DNA from: Tissierellia bacterium
GTDB taxonomy: Bacteria; Bacillota; Clostridia; Tissierellales; Tepidimicrobiaceae
Reading direction: 5' to 3'
Assembly (NCBI GenBank): GCA_012728725.1
Contig: JAAYEM010000012.1
Location: 45,760 to 109,759 of the forward strand
DNA: 64,000 nt
Position numbers and translations under genes: made by a program. Below, piece after piece: positions 17,439 to 26,730 of this stretch. Position 1 is the first letter of the stretch. Each line of letters starts with the position of its first letter. The notes beneath the pieces are model-generated. The model worked only from the letters and a program-made list of their open reading frames with translations, made no database searches and had not been told where the DNA came from.

Positions 17439-20400
17439 TTGGATAGAATAGTTTACATAGGGCCATATAATAACCATAAAAGTGAAGAATTATTTAATAA
17501 AGCCATATCCTATTTAAGAGAAAATAAGGGTGATAGGTTTTATTACATATTGCCCAATGGAAGGTTACTTACAAGATATAGAAAGAGGATGATAGAAAAG
17601 GTAGGACAAACCTTCCAAATAAACCTGTTTACCTTTGACAATATAGTAGACAGGCTATTGGAGGATTATTTTTACATAAACATAGATGGGGAATTGAAGG
17701 AAGCCATATTAAGCAATGTAGTAAGTCAATTGACCCAGGAAGGCAAGGTCAAATATTATAGGGAGGTTGCCTCTAAAAAAGGCTTTATAAAAATCCTATC
17801 CAATATAATTGGGGATATAAAAAGATCCTTGATTACTCCTGAAATCTATCTAGAAAGATGTCCAGATAATCTATTTTTTAAAGAGATAGGAATAATATAT
17901 AAAGGGTATGAAAGAAAGCTATCAGATTTTGGACTTATAGATAAGGAAGGGAGCTTTTTCAAGAGTTTAGCCCTATTAAAAGAGGATAACTCCTTCTTTG
18001 ATGATTTGGATTTTATTATAATAGATGGTTTCTTTGACTTTAGACCACAGGAATTGGAATTGTTAAAGGAAATATCCAATACTAAAGTTCCCATGTATAT
18101 AAATATGCCCTTTAATAGGGATTATAATTTTAATACCTTTACTGAAACTTTGACTATTTTAGAGGGATTAGGCTTTAAAATGGAATATGTGGATGAAGGA
18201 GAATTATCTTATTTTGAACAGATGGCCAATATCCTATTTAGTCCAGATGAAAAGCAGTTGTATCCCAGGGGAAATATTAACCTAATAAAGGCCCCTAATA
18301 GTTTTTTGGAGATAAAAAAGATTGCTGAGGAAATCAAAAGACACTATGTACAAGGTGTAGATTTAGAGGATATGGCCCTGGTTATTACCAATCCCAATGA
18401 TTATAGGGACACCTTGTTTAGGGTATTTGAGGAGGAAAGGATTCCCTGTACCTTGAATAAGGATATAGATTTAATAGAAATCCCCTTGTCCCGGGAGATA
18501 ATATATATATTGGAAATTAGTAAGAATAATGGGGATAAAACTAGCATGATAAATAGGATAAAAAGCAATTATTTCAGCCTCTGCCCCAGGGAGGCAAGGG
18601 AGATTGCTGAATACCTACTTAGGAAATCCTATTTCAACAATTTTGAAGAATTGCTCAACAATAGGCAAATCCTTTCCTTCCAGGAATTTGATATAAAGAG
18701 TATAATCCTAAAGGTGGAAGAAGAGGCAAAGGCAATTCCAGCAGCAGGGACTGTAGCAGAATATGTAGATCTGGTTATGGATCTGTTGAGGGATTATAAT
18801 ATCCAGGAAAAGATTCTTGAAATATATGGTTTGACCAAGGATTATGGCCTATTTAGACGGGATATAACAGCCTTAAATAAGATTACAGAAATTTTAGACA
18901 AGCTTAAAAGATTTATAGGTATCCTATATGATGAGATTAGCCTAGACGAATTTATCGGTATATTGAGAAATTATTTTGAGAGTGAATCCATAAGGGAAAT
19001 TGAGGGAAATGCAAAAGGTGTAAATATATTATCCCCAGTAACCGCCAGGGGACAAAGGTTTAAGGTATTATTTGTACTAGGCCTTTCCCAGGGCAAATAT
19101 CCAGCCTTACTAGACAGTAATTTCTTTATAAATGATAAAAACCATAAAACCCTAAAAAATATAGGCCTGGATGTAAAAAACTATTATGAAAAACTGGACA
19201 AGGAATCAATTATATTTACCACTATTATTTCCGCCTGTTCCAATACCCTGTATTTATCCTATTCGGAAAATTCCACAGGGGATGAAAAGGACATACCTTC
19301 CATCTTTTTAGATGAGGTGCTCAATAGGGTTAGAGGAGATAGCATAGGGGAAAAGGTAAATGTAATAAGGGTTGATATGGATTATATTTTAAAGGATAAA
19401 TTGGAGGAAATTACAAGCAAAAAAGAGCTATCCCAATACCTGTTGGCTAGATACTTCCAGGGAGCTTTTGAAGAAGACCTATTCCATATATATAACCATA
19501 TAGACAGCAATACCTTTAAAGAGGTAAATGAGAGAATCATATCTGAAGTGGAAAGAAATAGGGAGGAATTTAATCAATATAGTGGCCTAATTGGAGATGA
19601 ATATATAATTAAAGACCTCCAGCAAATTCATAGGAACAAGACCTATTCCATAAGCTATTTGGAATCCTATGGAAGATGTCCTTATCAATTTTTATTAAAG
19701 AATGTATTAAATGTGGAGGAGATGGAAAGGGCATTTGAGGATTTTACCCCTTTAGATAGGGGGACCATAAACCATGAAGTATTAAAGGATTATTATTATA
19801 ATTTTAAAGGCCAAATAGAGGACCATATATTGGGAAAAAGAGCCTTTAATGTAGATGATACTTATGAATACATAGTGGAAAAGATAGAAAAATTGATGGA
19901 AGAGATGGAATTAAATACTGGATCTAAACTTTGGAAAATAAGGATTGAAAACAATGCCAATAGGATACTGGAGCTGATAAAGGGGGATTTAGATAGATTA
20001 AGTAGATTGAAGAAAAAGGTTGTTCCCCTAGATTTTGAAGTGCCTTTTGGCAGGGACAATCCCTTTATAATAGAGGTTGATGGTTTAAAAATCCCCTTTA
20101 CAGGTGTAATAGACAGGATAGATAAATATATGGAGGAAGACAAATACATATTGATAGATTATAAGAACAGTGAATACAGTGTTAAAGATATTGACCATAT
20201 GAGGTCAGGCCTATCCCTTCAACTGCCAGTATATATTCTGTCTCAAGGAGATAAGGAAGTAGTTGCTGGCATGTATGGGATAATTTCCAAGGGAGAATTT
20301 CAGCTTAAAATTGGAAATATAAAAGAGGCCCATCTAGTCAAAAAAAATCATAAGGGTGCTATAAGGGATGAAGAACTGGAAGAACTACTAGAGATTACCA

Positions 20401-20528
20401 AACTTACAATTAAATCATATATAGATTTAATCCATAGAGGAGATTTTTCAGTAAATCCTAAGGAATGTTCCCCATTTTGTATCTACAGGGATATCTGTAG
20501 ATACAAAAAGACAGTGGAGGTGGAATAA
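17439..20528 (+). CDS. addB: AddB/RexB-type helicase-nuclease subunit without Walker A
   Basis: This 1029-residue subunit of the AddAB end-resection complex processes double-strand breaks for RecA. The C-terminal PD-(D/E)XK nuclease is visible as GVIDRIDKY and LIDYKNSEY. A four-cysteine iron-sulfur staple is formed by Cys747 (GRCPYQF) and Cys1010, Cys1014 and Cys1020. The N-terminus reads IVYIGPYNNHKSEELF where AddB of B. subtilis has a P-loop, so ATP binding is probably lost, as reported for lactococcal RexB. The start is TTG after a GAGGAT site. Its stop overlaps the addA ATG by one base, which implies coupled translation. Confidence 0.85.
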   Translation: MDRIVYIGPYNNHKSEELFNKAISYLRENKGDRFYYILPNGRLLTRYRKRMIEKVGQTFQINLFTFDNIVDRLLEDYFYINIDGELKEAILSNVVSQLTQEGKVKYYREVASKKGFIKILSNIIGDIKRSLITPEIYLERCPDNLFFKEIGIIYKGYERKLSDFGLIDKEGSFFKSLALLKEDNSFFDDLDFIIIDGFFDFRPQELELLKEISNTKVPMYINMPFNRDYNFNTFTETLTILEGLGFKMEYVDEGELSYFEQMANILFSPDEKQLYPRGNINLIKAPNSFLEIKKIAEEIKRHYVQGVDLEDMALVITNPNDYRDTLFRVFEEERIPCTLNKDIDLIEIPLSREIIYILEISKNNGDKTSMINRIKSNYFSLCPREAREIAEYLLRKSYFNNFEELLNNRQILSFQEFDIKSIILKVEEEAKAIPAAGTVAEYVDLVMDLLRDYNIQEKILEIYGLTKDYGLFRRDITALNKITEILDKLKRFIGILYDEISLDEFIGILRNYFESESIREIEGNAKGVNILSPVTARGQRFKVLFVLGLSQGKYPALLDSNFFINDKNHKTLKNIGLDVKNYYEKLDKESIIFTTIISACSNTLYLSYSENSTGDEKDIPSIFLDEVLNRVRGDSIGEKVNVIRVDMDYILKDKLEEITSKKELSQYLLARYFQGAFEEDLFHIYNHIDSNTFKEVNERIISEVERNREEFNQYSGLIGDEYIIKDLQQIHRNKTYSISYLESYGRCPYQFLLKNVLNVEEMERAFEDFTPLDRGTINHEVLKDYYYNFKGQIEDHILGKRAFNVDDTYEYIVEKIEKLMEEMELNTGSKLWKIRIENNANRILELIKGDLDRLSRLKKKVVPLDFEVPFGRDNPFIIEVDGLKIPFTGVIDRIDKYMEEDKYILIDYKNSEYSVKDIDHMRSGLSLQLPVYILSQGDKEVVAGMYGIISKGEFQLKIGNIKEAHLVKKNHKGAIRDEELEELLEITKLTIKSYIDLIHRGDFSVNPKECSPFCIYRDICRYKKTVEVE

Positions 20529-23500
20529 TGGCAAATACCAGGGAGCAAAATATGGCAATCACCACAATAGACAAAAATTTAGCGGTAAATGCAGGGGCAG
20601 GGACTGGAAAGACCAAGGTTCTTACAGAAAGATTCATATATATTTTACAAAAGGGAAACTTAGAAAAGGGAAAGGAAATAGAATCTATTGTGGCCATAAC
20701 CTTTACAAACAAGGCCAGTCAAGAGATGAAGGAGAGGATCAGGGAGGAAATCAAGAAGAGGTTTCCCCTGGGAAGGGAATGGAGAAGGTATTATAAGGAT
20801 ATGGAGAAGGCAAACATATCCACAATCCATAGCTTCTGTGGAAATATATTGAGGGAAAATGCCCTAAAAGCAGGCATCGATCCCATGTTTAAGGTTTTGG
20901 ATGAAAGGGAAGGGGAACTTTTACTAGAAGAGACCATACTAGCCTTACTATTGCAGGGGATTGAGGAAGATGAAAATATATACAATATGGTAAGATTATT
21001 CAATAGGGATGATTTAGATAAGATAGGTGAGGAAATAAAGAGCATTTATTATAAAATTAGGACGGTAGGTTATTCCTTTGAAGAGGTAAGGGATATGACC
21101 TTATCCTATATCCATAGTATTAAATTGGATCCAAACCTAATCCAATACATAAAGGATACTTTCATCTACCTAATTGATAATTCAAGAAAGGGTTCTAAAA
21201 TTAAAAAACTCCAAGCTGATCCCATCTGGGAAAGCTTTTATAAGGGTACCTATTCAGATAAGGATCTGGTATCAATACTGGAATATTTAAGGGATAATAT
21301 AGGGACCAATTCTAAGGAAAAGGAAAGGATAGAAGCTTTAAATGCCGCTATTAATAAGGCACTCCTTATAAAGGAAAGGGAGTATGAATGGCTGTATGAA
21401 ACAGTCCTCAATCTACTCATATATATAGACAGGGAATATAGTCAAAAAAAAGATGAACTGGGAATGTTAGACTATGATGACCTCCAAATATTGGTATTAA
21501 AACTATTAGAAGACGAATCCATTAGAAGGGAATACCAGGATAGATATAAATACATAATGGTAGATGAATTTCAGGATACCAATGAAGTGCAGAAAAGGAT
21601 ATTTTATAGTTTGTGTAGTGCAAAGGAGAAGCTGGATAGGGGTAATCTTTTCATAGTTGGAGACCCAAAGCAATCCATATATGGATTTAGGGGAGCTGAT
21701 CTGCAGGTCTTTTACGATGTAATGGAGGATATAGAGGAAATATCTGGGCAAAAAGCTATTACTCTGGATAAGAATTTTAGAACTGTTGATACGGTTTTAA
21801 ACTTTATAAATTCCATATTTTCCAGCTTAATGGAAAAGAATTATACAAGCCTTAAGAATTTCCACACATCTAATAATGATATAGATGTGGAGATTTTGGA
21901 GAAGGAGGATTTAGAAATTCCTCCCAATGTAGATAGAAATGAATATTATACCTACTATGAAAGCAGACTGATAGCCAGCAGAATTAAAGAATTGGTGGAA
22001 GCAGGGACCTTCAAGTATGGTGATTTTGCTTTACTTTTTAGGGCTACTACCCTTGACTATGTGTATGAAGAGGCCTTAAAGGAATTTGGAATTCCCTATT
22101 ACAATTTAGCAGGCAAGGGCTTTTACCAAAGTCAAGAGATAGTAGACCTAATGAATGGACTAAAGGCCATAAGCAATAGATATGACACCATATCCATATT
22201 AGGCTTTTTAAGGAGCCCTATGGTGGGCCTTTCCGATAGGACTATCTATTGGCTGTTAAGGCATAGGAAAAAGGATATGCTCAAAACTTTGTATGAGGAT
22301 ATCCCCTATATTGGGGAGGAAGAAAAAGTTAAGATTGAAAAAGCCAAAAAGATATTAAATGAATTGATAGAAAAAAAGGACCTATACGGAGTTCACCAAC
22401 TGTTAAGGGAACTAATAGATAAAACCTATTATTTGGAAGCTTTACTCCTTCACCAAAATGGAAAACAAATGGTTTCCAATGTGTATAAATTTATAGAGCT
22501 GGCAGAGGATTTTCATAGAAACTATACTGGCTCCCTAGAGGATTTTATCGATTATATTACTAGGGAGAAGGCTACCCAAGAATCTCAGGCTAAAATCCAA
22601 TCCGAGGATGCCGATGTAGTAAAATTGATGACCATCCATAAATCAAAGGGGTTGCAGTTTCCTGTGGTAGTAATACCTCAAATGGCAAGAGCTTTTAACT
22701 ATCAACAGCCCTATGGATTGTTGGATAAGAATAGGGGGCTGGGACTAAAATACGATAAGGTATCCCCTTTCTATGATCAAATAAAGGAGGAGACTAAGGA
22801 TAAGGAATATGAGGAAAATAAACGGATACTATATGTAGCCATGACCAGGGCTGAAAAGAGATTGATAATTGGAAACCAGGGAAGGGATAGTGGTTTTAAA
22901 AAGATGATCAAGGACCTATTGGATTTAGAACAGGTTAAAATAATCGAAGAAATAAGTGCTGAAAGAAATTACCATGAGCCTGTTAAAGTACTGGACCAGA
23001 AACTATTCAAAAGAAAGGCCCTTAATAGAGAAGCCTTTCCCTTGTTAATAGATATGGAGGGCTATAATCAAAAGATATTCCCCAGTTTTAGCGCAAGCCA
23101 GTTTATAGATTTTAAACAGTGTAGGAGAAGGTTTTTCATGAATTATTATGAAAGGGTATCCATTGATTTTCCTTTAAACAGGGAACTAGAAGGAAAAGAA
23201 GATACATCCTTAAAATTAGACCCTATAATTAAAGGAAATATGGTCCATAAATTTTGCCAATATTATAAGGAGGGAATGGAAAAGGAAAAACTCCTGAAAC
23301 AAATAGTCAGCTCCTTTGGTATAGAATATGATAAAGAAATAGAAAGGGAATTAAGTCCATATATAGAAAACTATCTAAAATACCATAGGGAAGATTATGA
23401 TCAAATCCATAAGGAAAAGGAATTTTACTTAAAAATTGAAGATGCTTATCTATATGGAATAATAGATAGAGTTAATATAAAAAATGGAGCAGCTGAGATA

Positions 23501-23809
23501 CTGGATTTTAAGACTAACAGGGTCCATAATAAATATGAGCTATTAGAATATTATCAACCTCAATTGCAGCTTTATACATATGCTTTTAAAAAGATTACCA
23601 ATATGAAAGTAAAAAGGGCAGCTATATTATTTTTAGAAACAGGCCACTTGGAAGAGATTGATATTAGTGAAAGGAGTTTACAAAAAATTTATGAGGAATT
23701 AGAGGAATTTGTCAATTTTGTAAATAAGAATAACTCTATCCATCAATATAGCAAGGGAGATAGTTGTAAAGGCAATTGTAAATATAGCATATTATGTAAT
23801 CTTCATTAG
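20528..23809 (+). CDS. addA: AddA-type UvrD-like helicase-nuclease subunit
   Basis: This 1093-residue SF1A helicase fused to a nuclease has Walker A NAGAGTGKTKVLTERF near the N-terminus, DExx box MVDEFQDTNEVQ, motif III VGDPKQSIYGFRGAD and late helicase motifs TIHKSKGLQFPVV and LYVAMTRAEKR. The C-terminal nuclease has GIIDRVNIK and ILDFKTNRV. Unusually, it also carries the staple Cys865 (FKQCRRRFF), Cys1080, Cys1084 and Cys1090, with the same C-x3-C-x5-C spacing as AddB. It is translated from an ATG overlapping the addB stop. Confidence 0.9.
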   Translation: MANTREQNMAITTIDKNLAVNAGAGTGKTKVLTERFIYILQKGNLEKGKEIESIVAITFTNKASQEMKERIREEIKKRFPLGREWRRYYKDMEKANISTIHSFCGNILRENALKAGIDPMFKVLDEREGELLLEETILALLLQGIEEDENIYNMVRLFNRDDLDKIGEEIKSIYYKIRTVGYSFEEVRDMTLSYIHSIKLDPNLIQYIKDTFIYLIDNSRKGSKIKKLQADPIWESFYKGTYSDKDLVSILEYLRDNIGTNSKEKERIEALNAAINKALLIKEREYEWLYETVLNLLIYIDREYSQKKDELGMLDYDDLQILVLKLLEDESIRREYQDRYKYIMVDEFQDTNEVQKRIFYSLCSAKEKLDRGNLFIVGDPKQSIYGFRGADLQVFYDVMEDIEEISGQKAITLDKNFRTVDTVLNFINSIFSSLMEKNYTSLKNFHTSNNDIDVEILEKEDLEIPPNVDRNEYYTYYESRLIASRIKELVEAGTFKYGDFALLFRATTLDYVYEEALKEFGIPYYNLAGKGFYQSQEIVDLMNGLKAISNRYDTISILGFLRSPMVGLSDRTIYWLLRHRKKDMLKTLYEDIPYIGEEEKVKIEKAKKILNELIEKKDLYGVHQLLRELIDKTYYLEALLLHQNGKQMVSNVYKFIELAEDFHRNYTGSLEDFIDYITREKATQESQAKIQSEDADVVKLMTIHKSKGLQFPVVVIPQMARAFNYQQPYGLLDKNRGLGLKYDKVSPFYDQIKEETKDKEYEENKRILYVAMTRAEKRLIIGNQGRDSGFKKMIKDLLDLEQVKIIEEISAERNYHEPVKVLDQKLFKRKALNREAFPLLIDMEGYNQKIFPSFSASQFIDFKQCRRRFFMNYYERVSIDFPLNRELEGKEDTSLKLDPIIKGNMVHKFCQYYKEGMEKEKLLKQIVSSFGIEYDKEIERELSPYIENYLKYHREDYDQIHKEKEFYLKIEDAYLYGIIDRVNIKNGAAEILDFKTNRVHNKYELLEYYQPQLQLYTYAFKKITNMKVKRAAILFLETGHLEEIDISERSLQKIYEELEEFVNFVNKNNSIHQYSKGDSCKGNCKYSILCNLH

Positions 23810-23835
23810 GCGGACATTAAAGGAGGGGAATCATA

Positions 23836-24573
23836 GTGAAGGAATTAGAAATATTAAAACCAGGGCAAAGGCTTAGAAAAATAAGAAAGATGTTGGGATT
23901 AAGGCAGGAAGATATAGCGGGAAAAAATATGTCGAAAAATTATATATCCATGTTCGAAAATGGAAGAAGACGCATCAATATAATCAATGCCACTTATTTG
24001 GCAGATGTCCTAAATGATAAAGCCAGGGAAAAGGGAATAGAATTAAATATTACCGCCTCCTATTTTGTAAAGAGTGAAAAGGATATGGTTAAAGATTATT
24101 GTATGGACATGTTAGCTGAATTGACTCAAAAAGAAGGGATTTCCAAGGAAAAAACATATAAAAACCTATATCAAACCATATATTTATCCAAAAAATATGG
24201 CCTAATTAGTATATTGGCCAATTCATTAAAAACAAAAGGGGATTATCTGTACAGGGATGGATATTATAGATGTGCTATAATGCATTATTCTAAAAGCCTC
24301 ATATATTTTTCTAAAGAAGAGGACAAATTAGGAATTAGTAACTGTTATATGGCCATAGGCAAAAGCTACTTTATGGATAAAAACTATGAAATGGCAATAG
24401 CTTATTTCAATCTGGCAAATCCAGGCAATAAAGATGATGATATATTGTATTATAAAGCCTTATCCTATTATAAATTAGGAAATTATGAAATGGCAGCCAG
24501 TATAATGGATAAAATTATATTTAAAGATGAAAGAGTATTGAAATTGGAAGATAGAATATATAGTATTAGTTAA
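23836..24573 (+). CDS. XRE-type helix-turn-helix regulator with TPR-like domain
   Basis: This 245-residue cytoplasmic regulator has an HTH of the Cro/XRE class at about residues 10-75 (GQRLRKIRKMLGLRQEDIAG, NYISMFENGRRRINI). The C-terminal two thirds contain helical repeats of TPR type (SLIYFSKEEDKLGISNCYMA, AIGKSYFMDKNYEMAIAYF, YYKLGNYEMA). Such proteins often sense a peptide or partner protein through the TPR part. It is followed after 14 nt by a small membrane protein and then a large one, so it may control them or be cotranscribed from addBA. Its start is GTG with an AGGAGGGG site. Target genes are unknown. Confidence 0.8.
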   Translation: MKELEILKPGQRLRKIRKMLGLRQEDIAGKNMSKNYISMFENGRRRINIINATYLADVLNDKAREKGIELNITASYFVKSEKDMVKDYCMDMLAELTQKEGISKEKTYKNLYQTIYLSKKYGLISILANSLKTKGDYLYRDGYYRCAIMHYSKSLIYFSKEEDKLGISNCYMAIGKSYFMDKNYEMAIAYFNLANPGNKDDDILYYKALSYYKLGNYEMAASIMDKIIFKDERVLKLEDRIYSIS

Positions 24574-24587
24574 ATGGAGGGCTATAA

Positions 24588-24794
24588 TTGTTACTAACAG
24601 GAATCTTGTTTTTATTGATAGGATTATTGATTATATTAAATCAAAAATATAGAATTGTAAAAATCCAGGGGGGAAGAACTATAGAGGAGAGGGAAAGAAA
24701 AGAAAAGGATAATTTGGATAAATATAAAATTCTTTTGGCTATCTTTTCAATTATTTTGGGAGTCTTTTGCATAATCAATTACATTATCTATTAA
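24588..24794 (+). CDS. Small two-helix membrane protein
   Basis: This 68-residue protein has two hydrophobic segments (about 2-18 and 47-66) joined by a strongly charged loop (RTIEERERKEKDNLDKY). It is probably an inner membrane hairpin with a cytoplasmic loop, and I recognise no family. The start is TTG with a GGAGGG site. It sits 9 nt before the large membrane protein, suggesting a joint role. Confidence 0.6.
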   Translation: MLLTGILFLLIGLLIILNQKYRIVKIQGGRTIEERERKEKDNLDKYKILLAIFSIILGVFCIINYIIY

Positions 24795-24803
24795 GGTGAT
24801 TTT

Positions 24804-26702
24804 ATGAGAGAACATAAGATAGTTCTAATTTTGGCCCTAGTTGTAGTTATTCTATTTAGTAGTAGATCCTATGCCAGTGGAGAAAAGACTATTTTAATCC
24901 TGCTAGATCAAATGGATTTTAAAGATATGGAAAAAATCCTGCAGGATTCTTTTGGAGTAGGTTTAATGAATTTAAAAACTAGAAGTCCCAGAGGGGATGA
25001 AAGCTTTTATTTTTCCATTGCAGCGGGGAGAAAGGTAGGAGTAAATTCGGGTTACTACAAAGGCCTTTATAAAAATCAGGATGGAAGCATAAGTGTAGTA
25101 GGCTATGAACTTATGTTTAAAAGCCTAATAAAGGGGAATAAGAGTATAGGGGAGAACATATTAGGGGAAAGGTTGAAAGATCAAGGTATTTCCTATATAG
25201 GAGAAAATTCCTCAGCCATTCTTGCAGCAGATACCAGGGGTAATATTCAATCAGGGGAGATAAAGATAGAATATGATAAGGATTGGTTAATAGACAAGAC
25301 CAATCTATATCTATCAAAATCTAATATACTAGTCCTCTCCTATGAAATTGGGGAATCTGATAAAGGGCTAAATATACTTAAAGCTTATATTGAAGAGTTT
25401 AAAGATCACAATATAGTGATAATCCCCAAGCAGGTATCCAATAGTATGAAGTGGATAATAAACAATAATATAAGCCCAGTTGTTTTTATTAATGGCAGTG
25501 ATAAAGGGACTCTCATAAGCCCATCTACCAAAAGGGAGGGCTTTATAACTATTGAAGATATTCATGCTGAAGTCCTTTCCATATATGGGGAAGAAGATAG
25601 TTCCCTTATTGGAAACAGTATTCAAATAGTGGAAAGGGAGGATAATATAAGCCACATTAAGGATTTATTTAAAAGGAACTTAAATTTAATGTGGATAACC
25701 TATTTTTTTCATGGGCTAGTTTACTTTACTCAATTGTTAACTGCCTATTTTATATACAAAAATAAAAGGGACAAAATTGGCCTAATAAATATAATAAACA
25801 ATTTTATTATTATAAACATATTTATTTCCCTACTAATGGGAATCACCAGGCTCCATGGCAATATTATATTGTATCTATTAATAAACCTATTGATATCCTA
25901 TATAACAACTATATATATGGTTAAAAGAGGATTAAATACTATCCAATTATTTCCACTAATGACCTATGGATTCATTGTAATTGGAATCCTTTTCAATCCA
26001 GAGATAATATATAATTCCTATATAGGTTTTAATAATCTATTCTATGGTGCCAGATATTATGGTTTTAATAATGGGATAATGGGGGTTATATTGGTTTCAT
26101 CCATAATAGCTTATTACTTTATAGATAGATGGATTAAAAATGATTTAATAAGATATACAATGTGCTTATTTTTTGTGTCTACCAATCTAATTATTTTATC
26201 TGCAAACTTTGGGGCCAATACGGGAGGTTTTTTGACAGCCCTAGCCTTGTTCTTAATAATGGTGTATAGAAATATTATTAGCAGGGGTTGGAATATTAGG
26301 AAGATAATTTTACTAATATTGTTGGGCATATTAATATTTGTTTTTAATATGTATTTTGATTATCTTAGCCATGAAAAGAGCCATGCTATAAATTTTTTCA
26401 TAAGGATCAATAATTTAGGATTCAGTGAATTTATAGATATGGTTAAGGTTAAAGGGAAGGAGCTTATTAAATTAACCCTACTGCCACCTTTTAGTATAGC
26501 TATTATATCTCAGCTATCATCTTTAAAGTTCCTCTTTAGGAAAATTGATGAGGATTTAAGGAAGGAATCCTATATAATACTTATTACTGGAATAATTGGA
26601 TTCATCCTCAATGATACAGGCATGATAACTTTTATATATATGTGCCATTATCTAATTTCCCTATTAATATCTAGTATCATAAAAAATCCCTCTAGAATTT
26701 AG
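24804..26702 (+). CDS. Polytopic membrane protein with large extracytoplasmic N-terminal domain
   Basis: This 632-residue protein has a signal/anchor helix (4-24). An extracytoplasmic domain of about 270 residues (25-295) opens with TILILLDQMDFKDMEKI and contains SIAAGRKVGVNSGYYKG. The overall look recalls alkaline-phosphatase-like or sulfatase folds, but I see no complete metal site. Roughly nine to ten transmembrane helices follow from residue 298 to the end. I do not recognise the family and assign no reaction. Its context is the XRE/TPR regulator and the small membrane protein. The stop codon is embedded in a terminator-like hairpin. Confidence 0.6.
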   Translation: MREHKIVLILALVVVILFSSRSYASGEKTILILLDQMDFKDMEKILQDSFGVGLMNLKTRSPRGDESFYFSIAAGRKVGVNSGYYKGLYKNQDGSISVVGYELMFKSLIKGNKSIGENILGERLKDQGISYIGENSSAILAADTRGNIQSGEIKIEYDKDWLIDKTNLYLSKSNILVLSYEIGESDKGLNILKAYIEEFKDHNIVIIPKQVSNSMKWIINNNISPVVFINGSDKGTLISPSTKREGFITIEDIHAEVLSIYGEEDSSLIGNSIQIVEREDNISHIKDLFKRNLNLMWITYFFHGLVYFTQLLTAYFIYKNKRDKIGLINIINNFIIINIFISLLMGITRLHGNIILYLLINLLISYITTIYMVKRGLNTIQLFPLMTYGFIVIGILFNPEIIYNSYIGFNNLFYGARYYGFNNGIMGVILVSSIIAYYFIDRWIKNDLIRYTMCLFFVSTNLIILSANFGANTGGFLTALALFLIMVYRNIISRGWNIRKIILLILLGILIFVFNMYFDYLSHEKSHAINFFIRINNLGFSEFIDMVKVKGKELIKLTLLPPFSIAIISQLSSLKFLFRKIDEDLRKESYIILITGIIGFILNDTGMITFIYMCHYLISLLISSIIKNPSRI

Positions 26703-26710
26703 AGGGATTT
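26684..26710 (+). terminator. Hairpin overlapping a stop codon
   Basis: A perfect 11-bp stem (AAATCCCTCTA with its complement) closes a 5-nt loop. The stop codon of the membrane protein lies in the right arm. The T-tract is weak, so read-through into the ABC exporter is likely. Confidence 0.55.
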
Positions 26711-26730
26711 AATAAGGAGGAGGTTCTGAC

